DNA from: an uncultured Phycisphaerales bacterium
GTDB lineage: Bacteria > Planctomycetota > Phycisphaerae > Phycisphaerales > SM1A02
DNA length: 64,000 nt
Direction: 5' to 3'
NCBI GenBank assembly: GCA_905480395.1
Contig: CAJQQE010000053.1
Span: forward strand, 43,252 to 107,251
The notes beneath the pieces were generated by a model. It was not told the origin of the DNA, made no database searches, and saw only the letters and a program-made list of their open reading frames with translations. Within the stretch, counting starts at the first letter, position 1; each line of letters opens with the position of its first letter. Below are positions 1 to 9,215 of the stretch, in pieces. The translations under genes and the position numbers were made by a program.

Positions 1-378
1 AATCGAGGCTGCCACCCCCTGCTCAACCGCCTCGGCCACTTCCTGCGATTTCTGGGGCCGCGAATCCCGAATACGACCCAGCCAATCCTCGAATCCGCGG
101 TCACAAGCCATCGGACCCAACTTCGTCAGGTCAAGGTGGGTATGAGCGTTCACGAACGCCGGACACACGACCTCCTCTGGGAGATCGATGGTGTGGGCTT
201 CCGGGACGCGCCCGATGCACTCGGGCGGACCCATGGCCACGATCGCTCGATTTTCGATCAAGAGGCAGGCGGGCGCCAGACTCCGCATCCCATCGACGGC
301 CCCGGCCACTCGGAGCAGGGTGGGGCGATCATCGATCACCGGGCGTCGTCCATCTGGTGCAATCTCAAGCGGGTTCAT
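1..378 (-). CDS. Amidohydrolase, N-terminal part (cytosine deaminase/ATZ-TRZ-like), cut by window start
   Basis: The minus strand reads 126 codons from an ATG at 378 and runs off the left edge. Residues 1-75 form the small beta-rich N-terminal domain of metal-dependent hydrolases. The metal-binding strand follows as CPAFVNAHTHLDLTKLG, where the two His of HTH bind the catalytic metal in this superfamily. NAHTHL followed by a charged or aliphatic stretch is typical of the ATZ/TRZ, guanine deaminase and aminodeoxyfutalosine deaminase branch. The substrate cannot be fixed because the remaining ligands lie outside the window. An aminofutalosine-type deaminase is possible but is only a guess. It is divergent from the OmpA-like lipoprotein gene; the 154 bp between them should hold both promoters. 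Confidence 0.85.
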   Translation of the reverse strand, partial: MNPLEIAPDGRRPVIDDRPTLLRVAGAVDGMRSLAPACLLIENRAIVAMGPPECIGRVPEAHTIDLPEEVVCPAFVNAHTHLDLTKLGPMACDRGFEDWLGRIRDSRPQKSQEVAEAVEQGVAASI

Positions 379-532
379 GGGATCGGCCGATTCATGATGA
401 GAAGGTTGCGGAGGCACGGCAGACTGCCGCCGCTCTTTCTACACTCTAGACCACGAGAGAGTCTTGCTTCCGACCGACCGACCGGTCTCCTCGACTCCGC
501 TTTCGAAACGCCATCCACCGGGATCCCCACCC

Positions 533-1375
533 ATGAAACGATGCTTGCTCCTTCTCTTCCCGATTGTGCTCTTCTCGATGGGCTGTATTCCGCAGGAAAA
601 GTACGATGATCTGCTCACCGCCTATCGGGCCAAGGAACGGCAGAACATCCAGACTCAGTCTGAGATGGAGGCGATGCAGCAGAACGAAGGCATGCTTCGC
701 GGCCAACTCCAGAAATCAGTGACCGATCTCGACCGAGCGCTTTCTCAGCTCGATGATCAGAATGGTGAGATTACCCGGCTTCGGGGCGACTTTGAAGCGA
801 TGTTGGACACCGTGAGCGGTCTCAACACCGGCCCGCTTCCCGCGGATCTGAATGCGGCTTTGGTTCGACTGGCGTCGCAGAATTCCGAACTCCTTAGCTT
901 CGACGAACGAACTGGAATGCTTCGATTCTCAAGCGATCTGACATTTGATCTTGGCTCCACAACGCTGAATCCTGCGGCCAAGCAGGCGATTGCCGCACTG
1001 GCGTCGATTCTCGAAGAGGGTGACGCCGTCGGTTTCGAGATCCGAGTGGTCGGACACACCGACAACATGCCCATCAGCAAACCAGATACCCGGGCCAAAC
1101 ACCCGACGAATATGCACCTCTCGACGCACCGAGCGATCTCAGTCCGAGATGCCCTGGTCGCCGACGGAATCACCGCCAATCGAGTTCAAGTCGCTGGCTA
1201 CGGCGAGTTTCGCCCCGTCGCAGAGAACGGCACGCGTGGCTCCGCCACGAACCGTCGAGTTGAGATCTTCCTCACGCCGATGCCGGCGGTCATGGACACC
1301 ACCGTCATTCCGGACCCGACCGAAGTTCCACCGGCACCGGTCGCCGATCCGGGCGATGTTGAACCCCTGAAGTAG
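533..1375 (+). CDS. OmpA-family peptidoglycan-associated lipoprotein
   Basis: This is a 280-residue outer-envelope protein. Residues 1-18 form a lipoprotein signal ending in the lipobox FSMGC, so Cys18 is the expected lipidated residue. Residues 20-95 are polar and helical (coiled-coil-like). Residues about 130-260 form an OmpA C-terminal domain with the peptidoglycan-binding hallmarks VVGHTDNMP, LSTHRAISVRDAL and a final NRRVEIFL. A Pro-rich tail closes the protein. I chose the ATG at 533 because it begins the signal peptide; the frame stays open upstream to 464 but adds only non-signal residues. The expected role is anchoring the outer membrane to peptidoglycan, as in Pal or MotB-like proteins. 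A strong terminator follows. Confidence 0.88.
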   Translation: MKRCLLLLFPIVLFSMGCIPQEKYDDLLTAYRAKERQNIQTQSEMEAMQQNEGMLRGQLQKSVTDLDRALSQLDDQNGEITRLRGDFEAMLDTVSGLNTGPLPADLNAALVRLASQNSELLSFDERTGMLRFSSDLTFDLGSTTLNPAAKQAIAALASILEEGDAVGFEIRVVGHTDNMPISKPDTRAKHPTNMHLSTHRAISVRDALVADGITANRVQVAGYGEFRPVAENGTRGSATNRRVEIFLTPMPAVMDTTVIPDPTEVPPAPVADPGDVEPLK

Positions 1376-1416
1376 TTCCAGACGGGGATTCGCCCCTTTT
1401 CGAGATCGACACATTC

Positions 1417-1455
1417 AAGCCCGGATGACCACGTGGTCATCCGGGCTTGCTTTTT
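1417..1455 (+). terminator. Rho-independent terminator after the OmpA-like gene
   Basis: Two perfect 15-nt arms (AAGCCCGGATGACCA and its complement) around a 2-nt centre at 1417-1448 are followed by GC and a T5 run at 1451-1455. It lies 42 nt after the stop codon at 1375. Confidence 0.9.
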
Positions 1456-1808
1456 CATCGGCGACAGTCGGGACCACCCGAACCGAGGCATCAAATCTGA
1501 GTTCGAATCCGGCTCAACGACCGAAAACGATCAATCTTGGTCTGGATTCAACCTATTCATGACATAAACACATTTTTAGGAAGGAAAATCGGGTCTATGC
1601 GGGCTAGATTAGAAGGGTCCCCGCCTGATGTACTGCTGGGCACCTTGTCCGACCCCCTGTGTGGCTGGTTTTCCGGGTTCACAGGGCTCTATCTTTCCCG
1701 TGAAAGCCCCCTTTCGACTCGCTTTTCCCTGTTCTGCGGTTCGCTAGGGACTTTCTCGGATCCCGCGTCTCCCAACCATCGAGTTTTTACTCGAGGAGAA
1801 TCTGATCA
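1456..1808 (+). other. Leader region upstream of the large dockerin-type gene
   Basis: About 350 nt without a convincing gene. It has an AT-rich patch near 1555-1600 that could hold the promoter and a possible hairpin GGGCT...AGCCC near 1685-1710 in the presumed 5' leader. GAGGAG at 1793-1798 is a good ribosome-binding site for the ATG at 1809. Frames that cross this stretch overlap the downstream gene and do not look coding. Confidence 0.45.
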
Positions 1809-4772
1809 ATGCTCCGATCGATCACCCTGTTGGCCGGTGTCACGACTCTTGCGCTCGCGCCGAGCGCGATGGCTGGATTATCCTCCACGATCTCCGAGGT
1901 TCGCACGGCTCAGCCCGGATTGGACGTTGACCAATACGTCGAATTCGTTGGTACCCCGGGCGACTCGCTGGATGGCTTTCAATTCGTCGTGATCGGCGAC
2001 CTCGAAGGTGTTTTCCCCCCGGGGCAGAACGGTGGAGTCGAAATCGTCGTGCAGTTGAGTGGCGTCTTCCCAGCCGACGGCGTCTTCCTGCTCGCCAACG
2101 AGAGCTACAGTCTCGGTGATGCCAATCAGGTTGCCAACTTCGATTTCGAGTCAGGCGAAAATCTGACGATGATTCTGGCCGACGGTTTTTCCGGCCAGGT
2201 GGGCGACGATCTTGATGATAATGATGACGGCATCCTGAATCGAAACGCGATTGATGTGATTGATTCCGTAGCGGTCCTCGTCGATGCGTTCCCGGACGGG
2301 TTCAGCTCCGAGTACTACTACAGCGACAACACCGTTGGGCCGGTTGCCGGCTTCGCGCCGCTCCATGCCTGGCGTTGCACCGACACGCTGGTCTGGCGAC
2401 CTGGCACGGATGACATCGGCAGCGACAATGAGACGCCCGGTTTGATCAATCCCGACTGTGGAGGCGGTGGCGGTGGTCCCGACGGACTCATCATCAACGA
2501 ACTCCGCATCGACCATAGTGGTGCCGACATCGACGAATTCTTCGAACTCAAGGGCGACGCCAATGCATTGCTTGACGGTTACAGCCTGATCGTCATCGGT
2601 GACGGCGCGGGCGGCAGTGGCACCATCGAGAATGTTTCCAACCTCGACGGCTACCAGATGAATTCGAGCGGCTATTTCGTCGGTGCCAAGAGCACCTTCA
2701 CGCTCGGGATTCCCGACGGAATCTTCGACGATCTCGCCTTTGAGAACAGTGATACGCTCACCTTCTTCCTCGTCTTCGGGTTTACCGGGGCGATCGGCGA
2801 CGACCTCGATGTCGATGATGACGGCATGCTCGACGATTATCCCTGGGCCAAGATCGCCGATGGCGTCACGGTTCTTGAGACCTGTGTCACGCCTCCGACC
2901 ACGACGGAGTGGGGATATGCGGAGGTCACTGTGCCGCCCAACGGAACGTACGTGGCAGCCGGTATCTTCCGATGCGAACCCAGTGGTGACTGGACGATCG
3001 GCAGTTTCAGCGACTACGCCACTGAACATACTCCCGGCGTCGACAACATCGAATGCGAATCCGTTGGCTGTGGAGGCCTGGCACGAAGTTGCTACATGCC
3101 GCAGGACGGTCCGGGCTGCAGCGATATCGTGCTTTGCGAACTCGTCTGCGAGAGCGACGTGGCCTGCTGCACGAGCGCCTGGGATGTGAACTGTGCAAAC
3201 TTGGCCGCGAGCTTCTTGCAAGCTGGCGACCCCCCGGTGGTCTCGATCAATGAATTCCGCACCAAGCAGCCTGGCACCGACTCAGACGAGTACATCGAGA
3301 TCATCGGTGATCCTGGTGAAAGTCTCGACGGCCTGAGCGTCCTGTTCATCGGGAGCGATGGCTGCGAGCCAAATGGCGTCATTGTGCATCAGTACAACCT
3401 TGAGATGCAGACGATTCCTGGCAGCGGTTACTTCGTCATGGGTGATCCCACCCTGAGCCTGGGCGCCGGCGCCCCGGACTACGCGATCGATCTCGAATTC
3501 ATCGATGGCGGAAACCTCACGGTCCTGCTCGCGTGGAACTTCACCGGTGCCCGAGGCGACGATCTGGATGCCGCCAACACTTGCACCCTCGATACCACAC
3601 CTTGGGATGCCACGGTCGGCGACATCATCGCGATGATCGGCGACTCCAGCGGAAACTGCACCTATCTCAACGCGATCGAAGTCGGTCCTGACGATATCTA
3701 CACGGCGGCCCATGCGTACAAGTGTGCCAGCGGCGAATGGGACTTCAGTGCCTTTGATCCGGCCCTCGGGTCCGACACGCCAGGCCTTGAAAATCCTGAA
3801 TGCGGCGCGCCCCCGATCCTCTGTGGCGAACCCACTGCGGGCGACTGCTTTGAAGTCGGCGTTGCCGGTTGTGACGACGAGATTTGTTGCAACCTCGTCA
3901 CCATGATCGACCCATTCTGCGCCACCGATTCCTGGGACGAAACATGTGTCTCCCATGCGATCAACTCTTGCCTGCCAATCGGTAAGCAGGCTCCCGACCT
4001 CAAGATCTCCGAGATCCGCACTGATCAACCAGGTTTGGACCTCGATGAGTACATCGAAGTCAAGGGCGCGCCAGGCACCTCGCTTGATGGTGTCACGGTT
4101 CTGGTGGTCGGCGATGGTGCCGGCGGCTGCGGTAGCCTCGAAGTCGCGGTGCCCCTCGGTGGCACTTCAATCGGAGGGAACGGGGTGAGCCTCGTCAACA
4201 CCGAAACCTTTATGTTGGCGACCTCGGGTTCGGTTCGTCGTTTCAGTTTCGAGAATAGCGACAACCTGACCTTCTTCTTGGTCTTTGGCTTCATGGGTGA
4301 ATCGGGCATGGATCTCGACACCGATGACGACGGCGTCCTCGATGTCACCCCGTGGACCAGCTTGATCGACTCTGTGAGCCTCATCGAAACCGACGTGGTT
4401 CCCGAAGAAGGCGACTGTTACTACTCCAGCACCGTGGTCGGACCAGATATCGACATTGATGAGAATGCCTTCGCGCCGGCCCAGGCTTGGACCTGCGACG
4501 ACACGGGGGCCTGGAACATCGGCACTTACGATCCGCTCAGCGAAGATCCTCCGGCCGCCGACACCCCAGGCATGGAAAACCCCGAATGCGGTGGCGGACC
4601 AGATTGCCCTGGAGACTTCAACGATGACGGCGTCGTTGATGGTGCCGACTTCGGTTCACTCCTCGCCGCATGGGGCATCTGCGGTAGCTGCCCCGAAGAT
4701 CTGAATGGCGATGGCGAAGTGAGCGGCGCCGATGTCGGACTCCTGCTTTCCTTGTGGGGCAACTGTCCCTGA
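1809..4772 (+). CDS. Secreted repeat protein with lamin-tail-like domains, Cys-rich modules and a GC-type dockerin-like tail
   Basis: 987 residues with a signal peptide (cleavage after about residue 22, AMA). Four repeats of about 200 residues start near residues 28, 227, 478 and 731, each opening with I-[SN]-E-x-R-x-x-x-x-G-x-D-x-D-[QE]-[YF]-[VIF]-E. That opening resembles lamin-tail-type domains. Repeats share blocks such as NLTFFLVFGF and a D-rich loop D-D-D-G. Cys-rich modules near residues 420-470 and 670-720 carry C-x(n)-GC-S/D-D...CC...WD-x-x-C. The C-terminus (about 932-987) has two Ca-binding-like loops, DFNDDGVVDGADFG and DLNGDGEVSGADVG, each ending in LWG- or AWG-like motifs. From memory NCBI calls this tail a GC-type dockerin domain. 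The protein is probably exported and retained at the envelope. Its ligand is unknown. GAGGAG precedes the ATG. Confidence 0.82.
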   Translation: MLRSITLLAGVTTLALAPSAMAGLSSTISEVRTAQPGLDVDQYVEFVGTPGDSLDGFQFVVIGDLEGVFPPGQNGGVEIVVQLSGVFPADGVFLLANESYSLGDANQVANFDFESGENLTMILADGFSGQVGDDLDDNDDGILNRNAIDVIDSVAVLVDAFPDGFSSEYYYSDNTVGPVAGFAPLHAWRCTDTLVWRPGTDDIGSDNETPGLINPDCGGGGGGPDGLIINELRIDHSGADIDEFFELKGDANALLDGYSLIVIGDGAGGSGTIENVSNLDGYQMNSSGYFVGAKSTFTLGIPDGIFDDLAFENSDTLTFFLVFGFTGAIGDDLDVDDDGMLDDYPWAKIADGVTVLETCVTPPTTTEWGYAEVTVPPNGTYVAAGIFRCEPSGDWTIGSFSDYATEHTPGVDNIECESVGCGGLARSCYMPQDGPGCSDIVLCELVCESDVACCTSAWDVNCANLAASFLQAGDPPVVSINEFRTKQPGTDSDEYIEIIGDPGESLDGLSVLFIGSDGCEPNGVIVHQYNLEMQTIPGSGYFVMGDPTLSLGAGAPDYAIDLEFIDGGNLTVLLAWNFTGARGDDLDAANTCTLDTTPWDATVGDIIAMIGDSSGNCTYLNAIEVGPDDIYTAAHAYKCASGEWDFSAFDPALGSDTPGLENPECGAPPILCGEPTAGDCFEVGVAGCDDEICCNLVTMIDPFCATDSWDETCVSHAINSCLPIGKQAPDLKISEIRTDQPGLDLDEYIEVKGAPGTSLDGVTVLVVGDGAGGCGSLEVAVPLGGTSIGGNGVSLVNTETFMLATSGSVRRFSFENSDNLTFFLVFGFMGESGMDLDTDDDGVLDVTPWTSLIDSVSLIETDVVPEEGDCYYSSTVVGPDIDIDENAFAPAQAWTCDDTGAWNIGTYDPLSEDPPAADTPGMENPECGGGPDCPGDFNDDGVVDGADFGSLLAAWGICGSCPEDLNGDGEVSGADVGLLLSLWGNCP

Positions 4773-4803
4773 TCGACCTTGAAGTTCCTTTGTTTGTTCT
4801 TTC

Positions 4804-4829
4804 GCCGGGCGGTCGTGTGACCGCCCGGC
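4804..4829 (+). terminator. Hairpin after the first dockerin-type gene
   Basis: Perfect 11-bp arms GCCGGGCGGTC / GACCGCCCGGC with a 4-nt loop, 31 nt after the stop. There is no T-run after it, so it may act as an mRNA-stabilising hairpin or a weak terminator. The arms are identical to those of the terminator at 6976-7013. Confidence 0.6.
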
Positions 4830-4970
4830 AATAATCGAGAGTATCGGATGGACGAATGTGGCCCATTCATCAATTGTGTCTTCGTGCGTACGTTCGGCGG
4901 GTTCAAGATCCAAGCCAATTCGTCCTTTGATCTGAACGCCGTATTTTGAGTTCTTTGGAGATTTAGAGAT

Positions 4971-6947
4971 ATGTATCGAGCCATCTATTCACTTGCCGGT
5001 GCAACCGGCCTCCTGCTCACCGCAGGACTGCATGCCCAGACATGCGATACCGTTCTGAACACCGGCAGTCTCGATGTCACCCAAGGTGGTGTCGCCTGTC
5101 AAATAGGTGGATTCTCCACGACCAACTTCTACGCGAAGAGCTACGACCTGAGCGTCCTTCTTCCCGGTGAAGACTTCGAACTCAGTTGCATCGAGTTCGG
5201 TGCGACCAACAGCGGACTGGCCCTTGCGGGCGGAGTCACCGTGTACCTCGATACCGACGGCGGCGCCCCACAAGCTCCGGGAATCGACCTCGAAGAAGTG
5301 GGCTCCGTGGACTTCGAACTTCCCCAGGCCGCAAACGTGCTGTATCAGGTGTCCTTCGATCCACCCCTCTGCCTCGCGGCCGACGGTGTCTATGTGATCG
5401 AGCTGTTTCTCCCCGCCTCAACCGACGGATTCGCGTCCATGGCCGGCAACACCGGCCCGGACGAGCAGGCCTACATCCGCACCGACGACTGCAACCTTGA
5501 AACCTTCGTGTCCTACGGTTCCATCGGCTACGCGACCCAGTTCTGGGCCCAGCAGCTCATCGGCGAGACTGGATGCGACGGCGTCGTCTGTGACTGTTAC
5601 ACCGGCAGCGACTGCTTCGTGCCGCACGAAGAACCCGGCTGCGATGATCCCGTCTGCAGTGCCACGGTCTGCGGCTTCGACCAGTTCTGCTGCGACGTGA
5701 CCTGGGACGAAACTTGCGCGGGACTGGCCGAGATCTACTGTGGCTTGACCGGATTCCCCTGCGACTTCCCGAGCGCCAACCTCGAGGAGACCGAGGCCTG
5801 TGGTGAAGACACCAACGGCGGTTGCAACATGGATGTCCCCGCATTCGAGTCGATCTCGATCGGAGACACCGTCGCCGGCACCTACTTCTTGGACGAAGCC
5901 GCCGTCGTCCGCGACACCGACTGGTACGAGTTCACGATCACCGAACGATCGATCGTCACCTGGACGATCTGGAGTCGGGTCGAGGTAACCAGCCTCCTCA
6001 TCAACGACCAGTGTGGCGATGATCTGCTCTCGATCGTCGGAGTAGGCTCCGGCGACTGCCCGAGCGTGAACACCGCGTGCCTCGAGGCCGGAACCTACCG
6101 TGCATTCGTCGCACCGGCCGTCGACGCAGACCTCCCGTGCGATCTCCCGGAATACCCGGGATACGTCGCATCTCTCGAAGCCGAACCCACGGACGGTTGT
6201 CCCGGATTCGACGAGTGCGCCGGAGGCGCGGAAGCCATCAGTCCCAACTCGGATCTGACATTGATTGGTAACGGCGTCAGTTGTCAAGCAGGCGGAATCA
6301 CCTTCGAGAACACCTGGGCGGTCACCCTCGACATGGCCTCCGGCTCCACCGGTGGCTTTGACGTCTCGGTGTCGTGCGTCTCCTTCGGCGTGGACAACAC
6401 CGGATCCACCGTGCCCACCCTCGTCCAGCTCTGGATCGACACTGACGGTGGCGATCCGGTCGAGCCCGGTGTCGATCTCGAACTGATCGGAACCCGGGAG
6501 ACGGTCGGCGTGACGGGCCGGAACCTCCAGCGAGCATCGTTCGATCCCCCGATCTGCGTTCCTGCCGACAGTCAGCTGGTGATCAGCATGTCGATGGAGG
6601 CCAGCACCAACGGGTTCGCGAGCTTCGGGGCGAACGACCTCCCCTCGGAGAGCTCGACCTACATCATCAGCGCCGATTGCGGCACGACGACGTTCACGAA
6701 GCTGGAAGACCTCGGTTTCCCGGACTACAACTGGGTCGTGGATCTCGAAGCCGACCTCGAATGCGGCGGTGGCAGCGACTGCCCCGGCGATTTCAACGAT
6801 GACGGCCTGATCAACGGTGCGGACTTCGGTTCGCTGCTCGCCGCCTGGGGCCTCTGTTCAGGATGCCCTGAGGATCTGAACGGCGATGGCGAGGTCAGCG
6901 GTGCCGATGTCGGCCTGCTCCTGTCCCTGTGGGGCTCCTGCCCCTGA
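4971..6947 (+). CDS. Secreted GC-type dockerin-like protein, paralogue 1
   Basis: 658 residues with a signal peptide ending near residue 22 (GLHAQ). It has two copies of a beta-rich domain. Copy one (about 25-190) contains GVTVYLDTDGGAPQAPG, and copy two (about 425-600) contains VQLWIDTDGGDPVEPG. Between them lie a Cys-rich module (about 200-265, ending CCDVTWDETCAG) and a segment near 275-400 with DTVAGTYF...DTDWYEF, resembling bacterial pre-peptidase C-terminal-like domains. The C-terminal dockerin-like tail is almost the same as in the upstream protein. GGAG lies 10 nt before the ATG. It is the tandem paralogue of the next gene and probably an exported envelope or matrix protein; no catalytic motif was seen. 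Confidence 0.8.
   Translation: MYRAIYSLAGATGLLLTAGLHAQTCDTVLNTGSLDVTQGGVACQIGGFSTTNFYAKSYDLSVLLPGEDFELSCIEFGATNSGLALAGGVTVYLDTDGGAPQAPGIDLEEVGSVDFELPQAANVLYQVSFDPPLCLAADGVYVIELFLPASTDGFASMAGNTGPDEQAYIRTDDCNLETFVSYGSIGYATQFWAQQLIGETGCDGVVCDCYTGSDCFVPHEEPGCDDPVCSATVCGFDQFCCDVTWDETCAGLAEIYCGLTGFPCDFPSANLEETEACGEDTNGGCNMDVPAFESISIGDTVAGTYFLDEAAVVRDTDWYEFTITERSIVTWTIWSRVEVTSLLINDQCGDDLLSIVGVGSGDCPSVNTACLEAGTYRAFVAPAVDADLPCDLPEYPGYVASLEAEPTDGCPGFDECAGGAEAISPNSDLTLIGNGVSCQAGGITFENTWAVTLDMASGSTGGFDVSVSCVSFGVDNTGSTVPTLVQLWIDTDGGDPVEPGVDLELIGTRETVGVTGRNLQRASFDPPICVPADSQLVISMSMEASTNGFASFGANDLPSESSTYIISADCGTTTFTKLEDLGFPDYNWVVDLEADLECGGGSDCPGDFNDDGLINGADFGSLLAAWGLCSGCPEDLNGDGEVSGADVGLLLSLWGSCP
4995..5067 (+). 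repeat. 73-nt exact duplicate of 7173-7245
   Basis: The signal-peptide and first mature codons of the two paralogous dockerin-type genes are identical over 73 nt, including synonymous sites. Flanking codons already differ, so this looks like recent gene conversion or a young tandem duplication. Confidence 0.85.
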
Positions 6948-6975
6948 TACGGACACCTCTTCGTCTCATAACCTC

Positions 6976-7013
6976 AAGCCGGGCGGTCAACGGACCGCCC
7001 GGCTTTCTTTTTT
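6976..7013 (+). terminator. Rho-independent terminator after paralogue 1
   Basis: 13-nt arms AAGCCGGGCGGTC / GACCGCCCGGCTT around AACG at 6976-7005, followed by TCTTTTTT. The inner 11 bp equal the hairpin at 4804-4829, suggesting the gene was copied together with its terminator. Confidence 0.9.
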
Positions 7014-7148
7014 GAGCGTGGGATCGAGGTACCCGGACGGATCGACGCGAGTTCACTGTCTTTTGGGTGCAATTCGATGATTGAGAAGTAGAATCGAGTC
7101 AATCCCAACTGCTCACAGATTCCCCCCCTTACTCGGAGATGAAGAGAA

Positions 7149-9119
7149 ATGCGTCGATCCATTCATTCGCTCGCCGGTGCAACCGGCCTCCTGCTCACCG
7201 CAGGACTGCATGCCCAGACATGCGATACCGTTCTGAACACCGGCAATCTCGATGTCACCCAGGGTGGTGTCTCGTGCGCCGCTGATGGAATCACCACGAA
7301 CAACTTCTACGCCAAGAGCTACGACCTCAGCGTCCTTCTCCCCGGCGAAGACTTTGAACTCAGCTGCATCGAATTCGGTGCGACCAACAGCGGACTGGCC
7401 CTTGCGGGCGGAGTCACCGTCTATCTCGATACCGACGGCGGCGCGCCTCAGGCACCGGGCATCGACCTCGAAGAAGTGGCCAGCGTGGACTTCGAACTTC
7501 CCCAGGCCGGCAACCTGCTCTACCAGGTGTCATTCGATCCGCCACTCTGCCTCGCGGCAGACGGTGTCTATGTGATCGAGCTCTTCCTCCCCGCCTCGAC
7601 GGACGGCTTCGCATCCATCGCCGGCAACGTCGGGCCGGACGACCAGGCCTACATTCGCACCGACGACTGCGGTCTTGCGACCTACGTGTCCTACGAGTCG
7701 ATCGGATTTCCGACTCAGTTCTGGGCCCAGCAGCTCATCGGCGAAGCCGGCTGCGACGGCGTCGTCTGTGACTGCTACACCGGCAGCGACTGTTTCATCC
7801 CGCACGAAGAACCCGGCTGCGATGATCCCATCTGTACTGCCACGGTCTGTAGCTTCGACCAGTTCTGCTGCGACGTGACCTGGGACGAAACCTGCGCGGG
7901 CCTGGCCGACGCCTACTGTGGCGTGACCGGATTCCCCTGCGATTTCCCGAGCGCGAACCTGCAGGAAACCGAAGCCTGTGGTGAAGACACCAATGGTGGT
8001 TGCAACATGGACGTTCCGGCGTTCGAATCGATCTCGGTCGGAGACACCGTCGCTGGCACCTACTTCACCGATGAAGCCGCCGACGTCCGCGACACCGACT
8101 GGTACGAATTCACGATCACCGAGCGATCGATCGTCACCTGGACGATCTGGAGCCGGGTCACGGTCGACAACTTCATCATCAACGACCAGTGTGGTGATCT
8201 GCTCTCGATCGTCTCAGTAGGCTCCGGCGACTGCCCGAGCGTGAACACCGCATGCCTCGATGCCGGAACCTACCGTGCATTCGTCGCACCGGTCGTCGAC
8301 GGAAACCTCCCGTGCGATCTCCCGGAATTCCCCGAGTACGTTGCCTCGCTCGAAGCCGAACCCACGGACGGCTGTCCCGGATTCGACGAGTGTGCCGGGG
8401 GCTCCGAATCAATCAGCCCCAACTCTGATCTCGCATTGACCGCGGGTGGCATCAGTTGTGCCGCTGGTGGGATCACGACAGAGAACACCTGGGCCGTCAC
8501 CCTTGATCTGGCAGCTGGATCAACTGGCGGCTCCGACGTTTCCGTCTCTTGTGTCTCGTTTGGCGTGGACAATGGCGGTTCGGAAGTTCCGACCCTCGTT
8601 CAGCTCTGGATCGATACCGATGGCGGCGAACCGGTTGAGCCGGGCGTCGATCTGGAATTGATCGGAACTCGCGAAACGGTCAGCGTGACCGGGCAGAATC
8701 TGCAACGAGCGTCGTTCGATCCCCCGATCTGCGTTCCTGCAGACAGCCAGCTGGTGGTGAGCCTGAGCATGGAACCGAGTGCGGACGGTTTCGCAAGCTT
8801 CGGCGGCAACAACCTCCCATCAGAGAGTTCGACGTACATTCTCAGTGCCTCATGTGGCCTCGCGACGTTCACCAAGTTGGAAGACATCGGCTTCCCCGAT
8901 GTCAATTGGGTCGTCGATCTTGAAGCAGATCTGGGTTGCGACGGTGGTGGTTGCACGGGCGACTTCAACGACGATGGTGTCATTGATGGAGCCGACTTCG
9001 GATACATTCTGGCCGCGTGGGGTCCCTGCCCCGGCTGCCCGGAGGATCTTGACGGGAACGGTACCGTCAACGGCGCGGACGTCGGCCTGCTGCTTGCAGT
9101 CTGGGGCCCCTGCCCCTGA
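7149..9119 (+). CDS. Secreted GC-type dockerin-like protein, paralogue 2
   Basis: 656 residues, collinear with the preceding gene over its whole length: signal peptide ending GLHAQ, first beta-rich domain, Cys-rich module with CCDVTWDETCAG, DTDWYEF segment, second beta-rich domain with VQLWIDTDGGEPVEPG, and the C-terminal tail with DFNDDGVIDGADFG and DLDGNGTVNGADVG. The tail has diverged (GYILAAWGPCPGCPED) from the LLAAWG-x-C form of the other two proteins. The start is the ATG at 7149 after a purine-rich GGAGATGAAGAGAA. The function is unknown, and divergence between the copies is spread along the whole gene. Confidence 0.8.
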   Translation: MRRSIHSLAGATGLLLTAGLHAQTCDTVLNTGNLDVTQGGVSCAADGITTNNFYAKSYDLSVLLPGEDFELSCIEFGATNSGLALAGGVTVYLDTDGGAPQAPGIDLEEVASVDFELPQAGNLLYQVSFDPPLCLAADGVYVIELFLPASTDGFASIAGNVGPDDQAYIRTDDCGLATYVSYESIGFPTQFWAQQLIGEAGCDGVVCDCYTGSDCFIPHEEPGCDDPICTATVCSFDQFCCDVTWDETCAGLADAYCGVTGFPCDFPSANLQETEACGEDTNGGCNMDVPAFESISVGDTVAGTYFTDEAADVRDTDWYEFTITERSIVTWTIWSRVTVDNFIINDQCGDLLSIVSVGSGDCPSVNTACLDAGTYRAFVAPVVDGNLPCDLPEFPEYVASLEAEPTDGCPGFDECAGGSESISPNSDLALTAGGISCAAGGITTENTWAVTLDLAAGSTGGSDVSVSCVSFGVDNGGSEVPTLVQLWIDTDGGEPVEPGVDLELIGTRETVSVTGQNLQRASFDPPICVPADSQLVVSLSMEPSADGFASFGGNNLPSESSTYILSASCGLATFTKLEDIGFPDVNWVVDLEADLGCDGGGCTGDFNDDGVIDGADFGYILAAWGPCPGCPEDLDGNGTVNGADVGLLLAVWGPCP

Positions 9120-9176
9120 TTCGGCATCGAACGCATGATCCATCAGATGCATCTGCATCTGAGTGAATAAGAACCC

Positions 9177-9215
9177 TCACGGGGCGGCCTTCGGGTCGCC
9201 CCGTGATTCTTTCTC
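9177..9215 (+). terminator. Terminator after paralogue 2
   Basis: 10-bp arms TCACGGGGCG / CGCCCCGTGA at 9177-9206 followed by TTCTTTCTC. The hairpin argues against translation of the next gene starting from the in-frame GTG at 9163. Confidence 0.75.

Noticed and set aside
2151..6287. Long minus-strand frames opposite the dockerin-type genes (356 and 289 codons)
   Set aside because: They are D/V-rich mirror images of repeated acidic coding sequence and lack ribosome-binding sites.
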